A DNA stretch of 64,000 nucleotides from Cryptomeria japonica (lineage: Eukaryota; Streptophyta; Pinopsida; Cupressales; Cupressaceae): contig NC_081415.1 in the NCBI RefSeq assembly GCF_030272615.1, forward strand, positions 374,307,392 through 374,371,391. The letters run 5' to 3'. A program made the translations under genes and the position numbers. This document shows positions 1 to 12,046 of the stretch, one piece after another. The notes under the pieces are model-generated. The model ran no database searches. It had not been told where the DNA came from and was given only the letters and a program-made list of their open reading frames with translations. Position 1 is the stretch's first letter. Each line of letters begins with the position of its first letter.

Positions 1-575
1 GTATTTGGGAGGATCTAGACTGTGGAAAACACCTCCACTCCAGTAAGTCATACTACATTAAGTAAACACCTGGCTAACACCACCTTCCTTACCTCACTGC
101 AGTCATAGTATGAAATAATCAAATTGACTAGTGGCTTACCCCCTGCTGCAGTCATAGTACTAAATAATCATTTTTTAATTTTTTTTTAAATAAATAGCCA
201 TCAAAATTCTGATGGCAACTAAACTTTGCAGACCAAACCATCAGACCAACAACATTCTCATCGGTGCAAAGTTTCTTGTAGTCATCATAATTCTAACACC
301 AACTAAAGAAACATCTGACAAGGATGCTATGTGTCCGACGACACTTTCTTTTCGGACAGTCATCGATGCATATTAATGGGGGAGTGTTAGAATTCCGATG
401 TCCATGCGACGATATTTTTGGTTGGAGGAGCGATCATGGCCATGGTTGGAAGATTTCATGATGTTGTCAAAATTTTGATGTTAAATGGCATCGTTGGTAA
501 TTTTGATGATTAGTTTTTGATGGCTTCATTTGTCGGCAGTCCGACAAAAAGTAGTTGAAATTCTGATGATAGGCC
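1..575. other. Unassigned non-coding sequence left of the solo copia LTR
   Basis: No coding frame with recognisable content. A short phrase, ctgcagtcatagta, occurs twice (about 98 and 150). The sequence resumes at 2029 once the solo LTR is removed, and again at 9226 once copia A is removed, so it belongs to an older background layer. I cannot assign it to a known element. Confidence 0.5.
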
Positions 576-2023
576 TGATGAATCAATGATGAACAATTAG
601 TACCAAACCGGTACTGAGAGGGGGGGGGGTGAATCAGTACTGACAAAAACACTTTTCCTTGAACTGGTTTGACTAAAAACACTACACTTGTCTGGCAAGC
701 AATAACACTGGTCTAAACTAGATTACTACTGGTTAAACACAGTAAGAATGTGAAAGACATAAACCGGTAACTCTTAGCTTTCCACACAATCTAACATCTT
801 GTTTCCATTTCACCCATATGCATACACTAGTAATACATCAATAGAAATGTAAAGACTTACTGGTTCAACATGCTTTACTGCTTGACAGAGAATAACAAAG
901 CATCACATGAAAATCATCACACATAAGACACATATTTTTCACATGGAAACTCAATTGGGTAAAACCACAGTGGGGATGAATACCCACAAGCTGTTCTTTG
1001 AACCCTTTTGAAGTCTGCTCTGTTAGGAGCCTAGTCTGGTTAAAGACTTTACAATAGGTTCTGTTAGGAACTGATCCTTCTAGGGATCACCCGGTTAAGG
1101 GATGGCTAAAGTACCTGATTAAGGGTTAAACCCTATTAAAGGTTACCTTGTTAGAGGATTTTAAGAACTCAATGATTTTGAGTCACCTTGTTAAAGGATT
1201 TTACAGCAAGCTGGTTAAAGCTACCATGTTAAGGGATTTTCCAACTGTTGAAGTGGTTAGAGGTCAACAGGTATTACAATGATCTAGTAACAACACTTCA
1301 ATGCCAATGCAAATCCGCTTTAGTTCCTTCCTTGTGCATTCACACTCTGTAGGTATCTATTCTCTTATTTGGTCTGGAAAGAATCACGTATCTCTACACT
1401 TAGATACACACACAAAATTTTCCAACAACCTCAACATGAAAAACAACATCGACCTTATAGGAAACAGATAGGTCGGTAGCATAAACCCTAAACCCTAAAC
1501 ATTTAGGTTAAGCAATTTAGTCGGTTCAATCCTAACCATTGAACATATTGCATTGATTACAACAGTCTTGAACATATCTCAAGACGTTCTCCATCATTCA
1601 TTCTTCACCGCTTCTTGGAGGCTGATAACCCATCACGTGTTCTCCATCGTTTACAAAGACTACACACATTCCCAAGGCAACACAATTTGTTCTTCATTAC
1701 AATGCTAACTCATCACATGATGTCATCGGTTGAATCACATAGGTTTGGAACACTTCAACTAGAAACCCTAAAGTTAAGACTACCAACCGGTAGTCATACC
1801 ATATGAAAACTTGATACAAAACATTCCATATACCGATTCACATTCCAACATAACGGTTCACTTGGATAGACATACCGCTTCACATTTTCACATGTACTGG
1901 TTCACTACATCATACCAGTTCTTTTGTTGCTTACTTCAATATACCAATTCACTCTTCAGCATATTGACATTAATGACAACATACAATATCATCATGTTAT
2001 CATGCTCTGCACATATGCCAACA
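576..2023 (-). mobile_element. Solo LTR of a Ty1/copia element
   Basis: A 1448 bp unit beginning TGATGAATC and ending ATGCCAACA, flanked by perfect 5-bp duplications aggcc (571-575 and 2024-2028). Layout and motifs match the LTRs of copia C (51244-58962) read in the same direction: a G-run followed by tgaatca near the left end (about 620-636), a block with agtggggatgaataccca, repeated ggttaaagg-type phrases, and the TGCCAACA end. No primer site or coding region is attached, so the element was reduced to one LTR, presumably by LTR-LTR recombination. By analogy with copia C the transcription direction is the minus strand. Short open frames inside it (for example 1615-1806 and 1811-2062) have no recognisable content. 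Confidence 0.85.
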
Positions 2024-2103
2024 AGGCCATCGAAAATTAGCCCCAAATGTACTAGTGCATGAACAAGCTGCATAAAACTCAAAAGTGTTTGAGTTAAAAA
2101 GTA

Positions 2104-2108
2104 ATGCT
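2104..2108. repeat. Target-site duplication of copia A (left copy)
   Basis: The sequence atgct directly precedes the left LTR and recurs at 9221-9225 directly after the right LTR. It fixes both ends of copia A. Confidence 0.9.
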
Positions 2109-3308
2109 TGTTGGCCATATGATGGAATTGATTATGTGTTGCAATGATGTTTTGTCATTAATGTCAACACTAGCCATTGATGGTTGTTTACCGAATTCTG
2201 GTAAAAGGATTGGATTGGGATGATTATTAGCTGATTATCATTGGTATGATCTGGATGATGGAATAAGTTTGTATGGATGGTTCATATGCTTCTCAAGTAT
2301 GTTTCAGTCAATTGGTATTGACTTGATGATCATATGATATCTTATATTATAGTAAGCCTACTTTATAGGTCAGGTAAGGGTTTCACTGATAGAGATTTAT
2401 TGAAGATATTTGATGTAATACATAAGTAGTGTTGGTGCAACTTCTAGAAGGGATTCATGATGCTGATGGTGATTGTGTTCATGTGTTGACTGATTGGTGT
2501 CATTCCTTTGGCATGTGTGGATCTAATTTAGGCCCGGTGCTATCTAGGTTATGGACCAATTTTCATGTAACATGTTGGTGGATCCTCCGATGCGCTCCCG
2601 GGATGTTTTATTGGTTGGATGATGTTTGTTTGGCCTTAGGACGACATGTTTTATGATTTTATTTTAGGATTATGTAATAGATCTATTAAATTATTATTTG
2701 AGTGGCCGACCTAATTGGTTAGGTCTCAAGTTGGTATAAATATATGTAAGATCTCATTGTAGATCACGTATGAATGGGAAAGGAGTGAATAATGTAATAA
2801 TCATTTGTGTAGAGGATTTGGTCAATCATAGGTGATCGAGTTGGGTTTATGTAAGAGGTTTTAGACCTCTGGTATTGAGCTTAACCAAAACTATAATTTG
2901 GCATGTTTGATGCTATCATAGACAGTTCTTCTCTCTGGATTGTTGTCCAAATATTTTGAGGTGGTTGGCCTCTTCTGTAGTCAGTGAGACTACATTGTGA
3001 TGAGCAGTGCACTCTAGGAAGTGTGTCTTCTTGCATGTGGATGCCCCTATTGTAATCATATACTTGTTGTAGAAGCATCATCTAACTATGGGTAGGGTTT
3101 CCCACCATTGTTTTTCCCTTTACCGGGTTTTCCATGTACAAATCATGGTGTTATGTGTTATGGTTGCATGGTATTGATTCTCTGGTTTTCAATTATGCTT
3201 TAATGCTTTATCAGTTATTCCGGTAAAAGGTTTTAAGTGCTTTAATTCAGATAATCTATTAACAACTAATTCACGCCCCCTCTCAATTGTTCACCATTTA
3301 TCCTAACA
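2109..3308 (+). repeat. 5' LTR of copia A
   Basis: 1200 bp, TGTTGGCC...CCTAACA. It contains a TATAAATA box at 2735-2742, followed by an agatct...agatca inverted motif. Near its end lie a C-rich tract (about 3274-3285) and the blocks gggtagggtttccc and gggttttcca, which are shared with the other copia LTRs here. Confidence 0.9.
2735..2742 (+). promoter_or_regulatory. TATA box of copia A 5' LTR
   Basis: TATAAATA in the LTR. The same box is at 8646-8653 in the right LTR, and TATAAATG occurs at the matching place in copia B (42198 and 47815). Conservation across two families supports its role as the core promoter of the U3 region. Confidence 0.6.
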
Positions 3309-3310
3309 AT

Positions 3311-3322
3311 TGGTATCAAAGC
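3311..3322 (+). other. Primer binding site of copia A
   Basis: TGGTATCAAAGC lies two bases after the LTR end. It matches the 3' end of plant initiator methionine tRNA apart from one base compared with TGGTATCAGAGC in the other elements. Confidence 0.8.
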
Positions 3323-3366
3323 CCGATCCTCTTTTTGCAAAATCTTAACTGCTTCAGGAAGATCCT

Positions 3367-6300
3367 ATGGCAACTAATAATTCAACTACTATTTTTTAGA
3401 AGGACAACCCTAGGCTTGATGGAACAAACTATGGAGTATGGAAGATTTAGATGGAGACTCATTTAAGATGCATTGGAAATGAAATTTGGGAAATAACTTA
3501 GAAAGGTTACACTCCTCATGATCTAACATCTAGCAATCCTGCACCAGAAGACTTAGAAAAGAATATTGAAAATGATTGCAGAGCTAGAGAAGCCCTCTTA
3601 AGCACCTTATCAGATCAAAAAATCATGGGACTATTAGATAAATCATTGGCAAAGCTATATGGGACAAGTTGGAGGCTATGAATGAAGGTGATCCCATTGT
3701 TAAAATTGCAAAACTTGAATGTTATTGGGTAAGATATGAAATCTTGAAGATGGAGGAAGATGAAAGAATTTCTGCATTCATGGAAAGGGTAAATGAAATT
3801 GTATTAGGAATTCAGTGTTGTGGTGGATCTCTGAGCAAGAAAGAGATTGTTTCAAAAGTATTAAGGGTTTTTCCACTGACATATAAGATGAAGGTAACTA
3901 CAATTAATGAGCTAAGAACCATGCCTAATTCTTCTGTCAATAGAGGTACTCTTGTTGGGAAGATATATGCTTTTGAGCTTGAAGATTTTGGTCCTCTAGG
4001 AGCTACAAAGATTGATACTGCATTTAAGGCATCTACATCATCAACCAACAAGCAAGATTGGAAAGTTTTATATGCAAAGGAATTGAAAGAGATTAGGAAA
4101 GAAGATGAAGAGCTTGAGCCACTTAAAGCCCTATTTGCAAGAAGGATACCTAGAGGTCCGACATGAAGTAAGTATGAAGGAAAATATCCTTTCAAATGTT
4201 TTTCATGTAATAAGATAGGTCATTTTGCATCTAGATGTCATGAAAGAAATTTAAAATTGGAAGAAAGAGAAACAAGATATTTTAAGCCTAACCTTGAATA
4301 TAAGATCAAACATAAGTACAAGAGAAAAATAAATAAATTATGATACTATGCTTATGAGGAAGGAGTAACTGATGACTCAGAGGAAGAATCGTTAGGAGAT
4401 TCAACTAGTGGATCTGACAATTGCAAAGACTAGGTATTTTATGCTATGAAGGAAGATGATGCAGAACAAATTATCAAAAATGAGGAAAAGGCCCTTGCAG
4501 CAAAAGTTGAAGACAAAGATGAATGGGTAATAGATAGTGGATGTTCTCATCATATGACAGGTGATAAAAGAAAGTTTCTAATCCTGCAAGAATTTGATGG
4601 TGGTCAAGTCAAATTTGGTAATAACAAGACATACATGATCAAAGGAAGAGGAACCATTTCATTGGATGGTAAGCATAACACTGATAATGTCTATTATGTT
4701 GAAGGTATGAAGCATAATCTTTTAAGTGTAGGATAGTTGGTAGACAGAGGATTTCAATTACAATTCAAGGATGGAAAGTGCAAAATCATTAGCAAATCAG
4801 TATTGGAGATTGCAACCAGTACACAGACAAAAGGTAACATCTTTCATTTGAACTCAGGTGAAAAGACATGTTTGATTGCATATATTGATGAAAGTTGGCT
4901 ATGGCATAAGAAGTTGTGTCATGTAAATTTTGATTGCATTTTAAAGATCAATTCAACTAAGGCAGTTAGAGATTTACCTAAGATTGTGAAGCCTCATAAT
5001 CCGGTATGTAAGGAATGTAAAATGGGTAAGCAAATCAAAATTTCTTTTAAGAGAATACTTGGTAAATCTAATGATATTCTTGATTTGATTCATACTGATC
5101 TATGTGGTCCTGCTAATACAAGAAGCTTTCAAGGAGATAGATATTTCATGTTAATCATTGATGACTATTCTAGAATGATGTGGGTTACTTTTTTAAGGGA
5201 GAAATCTAAAGCCTTTGAGAAATTAAAGATCTTTAAAGCTATGGTTGAGACAGAGACATGAATGAAAATAAAGTGTCTAAGATCAGATCAAGGTGGTGAG
5301 TTCACATCCGGTGAATTCAATAGCTATTGTGAGAAAAATGGCATTAGGAGATAGTTAGCTGCACCCTAGACACCTCAGTAGAATGGCATTGTGGAAAGAA
5401 AGAACATAACCTTTTTGGATGCAACCGAAAGCTGCACCCTAGACACCTCAGGAGAATGGCTTTGTGGAAAGAAAGAACATAACCATTTTGGATGTAGCCA
5501 GAAGCATGATGATGGAAGCTAATTTGCCTCATATCTACCGAAGAGAAGCAGTAAGTACATCAGTTTATACATTCAACAAAGTTCATATCAAAGGAGATAT
5601 CAAAGACACCTTATGAATTATGGTTTGGTCTTTCTCCTACTCTTAAGTATTTCAGAATCTTTGGAAGCAAGTGTTATATCAAAAGAGATGATTACATTGG
5701 AAAGTTTGACCCTAGATGTGATGAAGGAATATTTCTTGGTTATTCAACTAAAAGAAAAGCTTATAGATATTATAACAAAAGATTGCAGAGAATTGTGGAG
5801 AGCGCTAAAGTGAAAGTGGATGAATAGCACAAAGACCAAGCTAAATCTTATAATAGTGAACCGACAGAGGAAATGATCATAACTAATTCAATAGTCCCTG
5901 TACCAGAATAGAATAGTAAACTAGCTACGTCAAAATCATCAGAAAAGTCAATTGGAACTGAAGAGCAACACAAAGAACCTAAAAATTAGAAAACACCAAG
6001 GTATGTAAGGCTAAATCATTCTGAAAATTAGATCATTGGAGACAAAAACAAGGGAGTTATGACAAGGAGAAGATTAAAAAATCAAGAGGTATGTTTCATT
6101 TCTCAGATTGAACCGGCATCAATAATTGAAGTTTGTAAAGATGAATGTTGGATGAAAGTTATGGAAGATGAATTAGACCAGATAGAAGAGAACAATACTT
6201 GGATTTTGGTTCCCTGACCTAAAAATAAGAATGTTATTGGAACTAAATGGGTTTTTAGAAACAAACTGAATGAGGATGGACAAGTTATAAGAAACAAGGC

Positions 6301-7644
6301 TAGATTGGTCTACAAAGGATATTCTTAGAAGGAAGGAATTGATTATGGTGAAACTTTTGCACTGGTACCTAGAATTGAAGTTGTTAGACTATTTCTTGCT
6401 TATGCAGCCTATAAGAACTACAAGGTCTATCAAAAGGATGTTAAATGTGCATTTCTAAATGGAGAACTTAAAGAGGAATTCTTTATTGAGAAAACTAATG
6501 GATTTTTACAAACAGATGAAAAAAATATGGTTTTTAGTTTAAGGAAATCCCTATATGGATTAAAATAGGCTCCTAGAGCTTGGTATGGAAGGTCGGATAA
6601 GTATCTTTTGAAGATTGATTTTATAAAAGGTAATGTTGACCGTAACCTTTATTATAAGATCACTAATGATGATATTTTGATTATTGAAGTATTTGTTGAT
6701 GATATCATTTTTGGAGGTTAAGAAATATTGTGCATGGAATTTTTTGATAATATGCAGAGTGAATTTGAAATGTGTATGACTGGAGAAATAAGATTTTTTC
6801 TAGGTTTGAAAATTACTCAGACTGACAAAGGCATCTTTATCTATCAAACTAAGTATCTAAGGGAATTGTTGAAGAAATATGGTATAGAAAATTCTAAACT
6901 AGTTAGTACTCCTATGGTTATAAGTAAAAAATTGTCAATTAAAGATGTATCCCCTCTAGTAAATTCTACAAGATATAAATCCATGATTGGTGGTTTGCTA
7001 TATTTAACTTAGACTAGACCGGATATAATGAATGTAGTCAGTATTGTATCCATATTTCAAAGTAATCCAAGAGAAAACCATGAAAGTGTAATAAAAAGGA
7101 TATTTTGATATTTGCAAGGAACAACTGAATATGGTTTATGCTACCCTAAAGATGATGACTTTACTTTATGTGCATATGCAAATACAGATTGGGAAGGTGA
7201 TGCTAATGACTGGAAGAGAACATCTGGTGGACCATTATTTCTTGGGAAAAAGTGGGTTTCATGGATCAACAAGAAGCAGTCATGTATTTCTTTATCTATT
7301 GCTGAAGCTAAATATGTTGCAGCCGCAACCAATTGTACTCAAGTTCTATGGATGAAGTAGATTTTGAAGGATATACAAGTGAGTTATAATGATCTGGTTG
7401 TTATCCATTGTGATAACTTTGCAGCTATTGACATCTCAAAGAATCTAGTATTTCACTCCAAGACTAAGAGTATATCAATCAAGTATAACTTTTTGAAGGA
7501 AAATGTGGAAGCAAAAGAGTCAGATTGGTTTATGTGAACACTAAAGAACAAATAGAAGACATCTTCACTAAACCTTTGTCCCGAGAATCATTTGAGTATT
7601 TGAGAAATAGATTGGGGGTTTCTACCCCTCTGGTAGAGACTTAA
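3367..7644 (+). pseudogene. Copia A gag-pol polyprotein (broken)
   Basis: The frame opens with ATG at 3367 and ends at the TAA at 7642-7644, with many stops and frameshifts between. Visible parts in order: gag helical region (3367-4160); CCHC zinc knuckle CFSCNKIGHFASRC (about 4196-4237); aspartic protease active site VIDSGCSHHMTG (Asp at 4533-4535); the LWHKKLCHVNF pre-integrase motif (about 4900); integrase core with HTDLCGP (about 5094) and LRSDQGGEF (about 5280); RT with VFVDDIIFGG (6689-6718); and an RNase H whose IAEAKYVAA motif lies near 7300. Stops are mostly TAG at Gln or Trp positions, for example 4734-4736 and 6566-6568. A 73-bp tandem duplication (5358-5503) also breaks the integrase. 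It cannot make a working polyprotein. Confidence 0.93.
5358..5503 (+). repeat. 73-bp tandem duplication inside the integrase
   Basis: Two adjacent copies, 5358-5430 and 5431-5503, each starting gctgcaccctagacacctca and running through the codons for the third catalytic residue (VERKN-type motif). 73 is not a multiple of three, so the duplication shifts the frame. The copies differ at a handful of bases. Confidence 0.9.
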
Positions 7645-8036
7645 ATGATGCAGATGGGCATCAATACGGTATGCATTATTAGAGCTATCTTCTGCTTAAG
7701 ATTGATGAAATATTGCTACTACTCAGGGGGAGTAGTCAACCTTGAGATTTAGAATTTTCATATTCTATTTGATTCTTTGGCATTGCTATCAAAGGGGGAG
7801 AAATATATGTGAAAAACCATTGTTATTTATTTTTCATATTGATTGCACTCCTTAGGGGGAGTTTGGCAGTATTTGGTCTTTTGATTCAGATCTGGTTCAG
7901 AGCTTCATCGCTATATCATTTTATGGGAGATTGTTGGATGTCTTCCATAGGGAGAGTTGTTTGGCATTTCTTGGCACTTGGATATTTTTCACATTTAGTG
8001 CTGGCATCAATGCCAAAGGGGGAGATTTTTGGCCAT
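7645..8036 (+). other. Copia A 3' untranslated region with a ladder of polypurine tracts
   Basis: Non-coding. It holds four GGGGGAG-type tracts, at about 7726, 7793, 7855 and 8028. The last one, AAAGGGGGAGAT (8025-8036), abuts the right LTR and is the expected plus-strand primer. The others are extra copies. The same arrangement occurs in copia B (46999-47346) and copia C (52767-52950, reverse). Confidence 0.75.
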
Positions 8037-9220
8037 TTGATGGAATTGATTATGTGTTACATCGATGTTTTGTCATTGATGTCAACACTAGCTATTATGG
8101 TTGTTTACCGACTTTCGGTAGAAGGATCGGATTGGGATGATTATCAATTGATTGTCACTGGTATGATCTGGATGATGGAATAAGTTTGTATGGATGGTTC
8201 ATATGCTTTTGAAGTATGTTTTAGTTAGTTGGTATTGGCTTGATGATCAAATGATATCTTATATTCTAGTAAGCCTTCTTTATAGGTCCGGTAAGGGTTT
8301 CACTGACAGAGCTTTATTGGAGATCTTTGATGTAATGCATAAGTGGTGTTGGTGTAGCTTCTAGAAAGGATTCAGGATATTGATGGTGATTGTATTCATG
8401 CCTTGACTGATTGGTGTTATAGCATGTGCTGATCTAATTTAGGTCTAGTGCTATCTAGGTTATGGACTGGTTTTCATGTAACATGTTGGTAGATCCTTTG
8501 ATGCACTTCCAGGATGTTTTATTGGTTGGATGATGTTTGTTTGGCCTTAGGACAACATGTTTTATGATTTTATTTTAGGATTATGTAATAGATCTATTAA
8601 ATTATGATTTGTGTGGCCGACCTAATTGGTTAGGTCCTGGGTTGGTATAAATATATGTAAGATCTCATTGTAGATCATGTATGAATGGGAAAGGAGCAAA
8701 TAATGTAATAATCATTTGTGCAGAGGATTTGGTCAATCATAGGTGATCGAGTTGTGTTTATGTACAAAGTTTTAGACCTTCGGTATTGAGCTTAACTGGA
8801 ACTATAATCTGGCATGTTTGATGCTCTCACCGATAGTTCTTCTCTCTAGATTGTTGTCCAAATATTTTGAGGTGGTTGGCCTCTTCTGTAGTCAGTGAGA
8901 CTCCATTGTGATGAGTAGTGTGCTCTAGGCAGTGTGCCTTCTTGCATGTGCAGGCCCCTATTGTAATCATATACTTGTTGCAGAAGTATCATCTGACTGT
9001 GGGTAGGGTTTCCCATCATGGTTTTTCCCTTTAATGGGTTTTCCACGTACAAATCATGGTTTTATGTGTTATGGTTGCATGGTATTGATTCTCTGGTTTT
9101 CAATTGTGATTTAATGCTTTATCAATTATTCTAGTAAAAGGTTTTAAGTGCTTTAATTCATATAATTTGTTAACAACTGATTCACCCACCCCTCTTAGTT
9201 GTTCACTAGTTATCCTAATA
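8037..9220 (+). repeat. 3' LTR of copia A
   Basis: 1184 bp partner of 2109-3308, starting TTTTGGCC (first TG mutated) and ending CCTAATA (final CA mutated), with a TATAAATA box at 8646-8653. Followed at once by the atgct duplication. Confidence 0.9.
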
Positions 9221-9336
9221 ATGCTTGCTATTGTAGTAGGGACAAAAATGAGAACTAGAGAGAAACTGAGAAGAAGATTAACTTATATTCAAAAAGGACT
9301 CCAAAATTTGAAAAAAATTAAAATCTTGGTTGCCTT

Positions 9337-9720
9337 TGCTCATCAATAACATGAAGTTAGGGCTTCCATTTCTTCAACTTTTAGGTAAATCTCCATTAAC
9401 CCACGATTCTATCTCTTAACACAAGTTACCTTGAGCTTTGGATAGGTTTTGACTTTGAATTCCCTCCAAGAGATAAACATAAACTTTTATTTGTCTAGAT
9501 GATACGTGGAAATCCTTTAATATGGGAAATTAAAAGTTTTGACCAAAAGAAAAGGACCAAACCTTAAGGTTCCAAACTTTAACATTCTAAAGTAAAAGTA
9601 TTTTGATTTTCTTTCCCCTATTTTATATATATTTAAAAGCTCCAAAAATTAGAAATTAAAAGACTTTGGACTCTTGGAGCTATTTTGGCCCAAACATCAA
9701 AAACAGGTAACACCTCCTTC
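9337..9720 (+). repeat. Direct repeat, copy 1 (~385 bp)
   Basis: Runs from ctcatcaataaca to aggtaacac and matches 10006-10395 with scattered substitutions. Shared stretches include agttagggcttccatttctt and aatcctttaatatgggaaat. Ends lack clear TG/CA, and no target duplication was found. Confidence 0.8.
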
Positions 9721-10005
9721 TTAGAGCATGATTTCTTCAAAAATAGAAAATCTAACACTATTCCAAATGATCATTGTTATAACAACCAAGATATAAAATA
9801 GTCATGACCCTTGATGAAGAAGGAAAACAATAAAATCCCTCAGTTGGAGGAGAAAATCAATGCATTAGGCAACTTGGATTCTGAAAACCCTACCTCATTT
9901 CACTTTTTAATTTTGATCTTCTGGCTTTGATCACTGAAAGCATGGCTTAGATATATTACTCCCTATGATAGGTGTTTCTCATATAGAAACTCATGCTTTT
10001 TGGCA

Positions 10006-10395
10006 GCCATTTCTCATCAATAACACAAAGTTAGGGCTTCCATTTCTTCAACTTTCAATTAACTCCTCATTAACCTATGATTCTATCTCTTAACACAAGT
10101 TACCTTGAGCTTTGGATAAATTTTCACTTTGAATTCCCTTCAAGATCTAAACATAAAATTTTCTTTGACTGGATGATACATGAAAATCCTTTAATATGGG
10201 AAATTAAAAGTTTTGACCAAAAGAAAAGGACCAAACCTTAATGTTCTAAACTTCAGCATTTTAAAGTAAAAGTATTTAGATTTACCTTCCCCACTTTTCT
10301 ATATATTTAAAAGCTCGCAAAATTAGAAATTAAAAGACTTAGGACCCTTGGAGCTATTTTTGACCTGAACATAAAAAATAGGTAACACTACCTTT
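10006..10395 (+). repeat. Direct repeat, copy 2 (~390 bp)
   Basis: Second copy of the segment at 9337-9720, about 285 bp away. It could be a tandem duplication in the 3' region of the old gypsy element or a pair of short terminal repeats. The ends are too worn to decide. Confidence 0.8.
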
Positions 10396-10769
10396 TGTTG
10401 CAAATTCCCACATGAACAATTTTGAGGCATATATGCTTCATCACAAGGGAAACACTAAGAATTTGTATCATCAACAAGGTTATTTTTCCCTGCTACCAAC
10501 TCTCGATTTTTATTTGGAGGGATGGTTTGCAATGGAGTAGGAACTGGTATGATCTAGTTATTAGATTGAGCTTGAGAATTTTTCATTTCTCCTCGATAAT
10601 TCTAGTTTTGTTGGTATGGAGGCCTTCTGCCCTGATAATTATAAAATGGTGGTCTTGCAAGCGTTTCTTGTTGTTCTTGATGTTAATTATTTCATTAGAG
10701 AAGGTCCGCAATAATTTCTTCATATCATTCATCTCTATTTTTAGGGAGGTTGAAGCAACAACATTACTA

Positions 10770-11560
10770 TGTGGTATGTTGGGATACATGTACATATACT
10801 GAACTTGGGACAGATTCTCCTTGTGCATGAGTTGATAATTTAGGGAATATATGCATGGGAAGCCTAGGAAAAAGATTTCCAACATCAACCAAGATATTTT
10901 TTAGCTTTGACTGCAAGACTATAGGCATCTGGCAATGTATTTCCACCAAGAGAATGGATCATAACAAATATATCAGAGTTAAAATATTTGAGGTAGAAAA
11001 CAAATGCCATATCAGGAGGAGGACAAATTGTAGTTGGGATTCTTTTCCAAGTTTTATGGAATCTTCTATTGAAATCTATGATAGCTTTCTAAGGAGCTCG
11101 CTTGATGGTAATCAATTGTTGCAACAAAGAAGAGCAATATCCTTTCTCTACAAAGCACTGAAAGAAGTTGTCTCCAAGCTGATCCCAGTCTCCTATTGAA
11201 TTCAGTGATAGGGAATGATACCAATCTTGTGCTTTCCCTTTAAATCAGGTTGTGAGCAATCTTAATGCCACATTATGTTGCACAGTGTTATGGACCATAC
11301 ACACATCAACTACATCCTATAGATGCTCTGCAACATTTTTGGATTCCTCTCTTGTAAATTTTGGGAAGGCCTTCGAGGAAAATGTAGGGATGGGATCCCA
11401 TTGTTCTAGAGGAGCTGGTAGAATTAGAGGACTGTCACTATTCCACATTGCAAAAAATTGAGGGACTGCCATCTGCACTTTGACATGTGTTTGAGCTTGT
11501 ATACCTCCTTGTGGGGCTCTCACTTGGGCTATTGTTACTAGCGGTGGTACTATCAAGTTA
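10770..11560 (-). pseudogene. Degenerate gypsy gag (reverse strand)
   Basis: Reading the minus strand from about 11556 leftward gives pieces of a retrotransposon gag: an FKGKAQDWYHSL motif, then LITIKRAP and NSDIFVMIHSLGGNTLP. These align with gag of the outer right-hand element (62868-63836), which has ASFKGKAL, LTTIKRTPHEH and NSDIALMIQSMGGNTL. Stops and frame changes break it, mostly below 10860. A minus-strand TGGCACACCCAATGGTAC at 11632-11649 looks like its primer site and resembles that of the outer element. It is therefore an old Tat-like element in reverse orientation, of which only gag is legible. Confidence 0.75.
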
Positions 11561-11631
11561 GGATTTACTACAGTTTGGCATCTAGTAATGGCCTATGGCT
11601 CATACACTCACTTATAGCTAAGACATTTTTA

Positions 11632-11649
11632 GTACCATTGGGTGTGCCA
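11632..11649 (-). other. Probable primer binding site of the old gypsy element
   Basis: On the minus strand this reads TGGCACACCCAATGGTAC. The outer element at 32118-64000 has TGGCATGCCCAGTGGGAC in the matching place between LTR and gag. I do not assign the tRNA. Confidence 0.5.
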
Positions 11650-12046
11650 GAGAAAGAACTATTGAGATCTAAAATTACTTTTAGTACAACAACCTTATGT
11701 AAAGTTTAGTGGATGTGGAACCTAATGAGCTTCACTAGACAACCTCTAGGATTTAGAAGATGAATCTTTGTGCTTAAGAGAAAAGGGAGAGAGAAAACTG
11801 AAAATGATCTTAACTAATGTGATACACCAAGAATTTATAATATAAAACTTTTAGGAGCACAAAAAACCATACATCATGTGCATAGTTAAAAGGATAGATA
11901 ATAATGCATTGATAGAAAATGTTCATTTTCTAGATTCACTCAAAAGCATAATGCAATATTTAAATACCACCACTGAGTTGAAAGAGTATTAAACATGGTT
12001 CAACCAACAAAAGTTATATTAAAATCTGAAAATATTTCATGAGATT
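11650..12046. other. Probable worn LTR sequence of the old gypsy element
   Basis: Non-coding sequence just beyond the primer-site-like motif, where the 5' LTR of the reverse-strand gypsy relic should lie. It continues at 20049 once the 12047-20043 insertion is removed. No ends could be placed. Confidence 0.35.
12042..12046. repeat. Target-site duplication of gypsy 2 (left copy)
   Basis: agatt, repeated exactly at 20044-20048 after the right LTR. Confidence 0.88.

Larger units (their letters stand above)
2109..9220 (+). mobile_element. Copia A: complete but decayed Ty1/copia retrotransposon
   Basis: A 7.1 kb element with two LTRs (2109-3308 and 8037-9220), 5-bp duplications atgct, an initiator-Met type primer site after the left LTR, a degenerate gag-pol (3367-7644) in the order gag, protease, integrase, RT, RNase H typical of Ty1/copia, and a polypurine tract before the right LTR. 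It belongs to the same broad family as copia B at 41730: gag and pol align along their length and the LTRs share several blocks. Its LTRs differ from each other more than those of B or C do by eye, and its reading frame has many stops, so it is probably the oldest of the three copia insertions. The right LTR starts TT instead of TG. Confidence 0.93.
9226..10769. other. Background sequence with a ~390 bp direct repeat
   Basis: No credible gene. Its main content is one segment present twice in the same orientation, described separately. The rest is A/T-rich without motifs I recognise. It probably belongs to the old gypsy element whose gag lies just to the right on the minus strand. Confidence 0.5.

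Noticed and set aside
1483-1499. aaaccctaaaccctaaac resembling plant telomere repeat
   Set aside because: Only two and a half units inside a copia LTR; not a telomeric tract.
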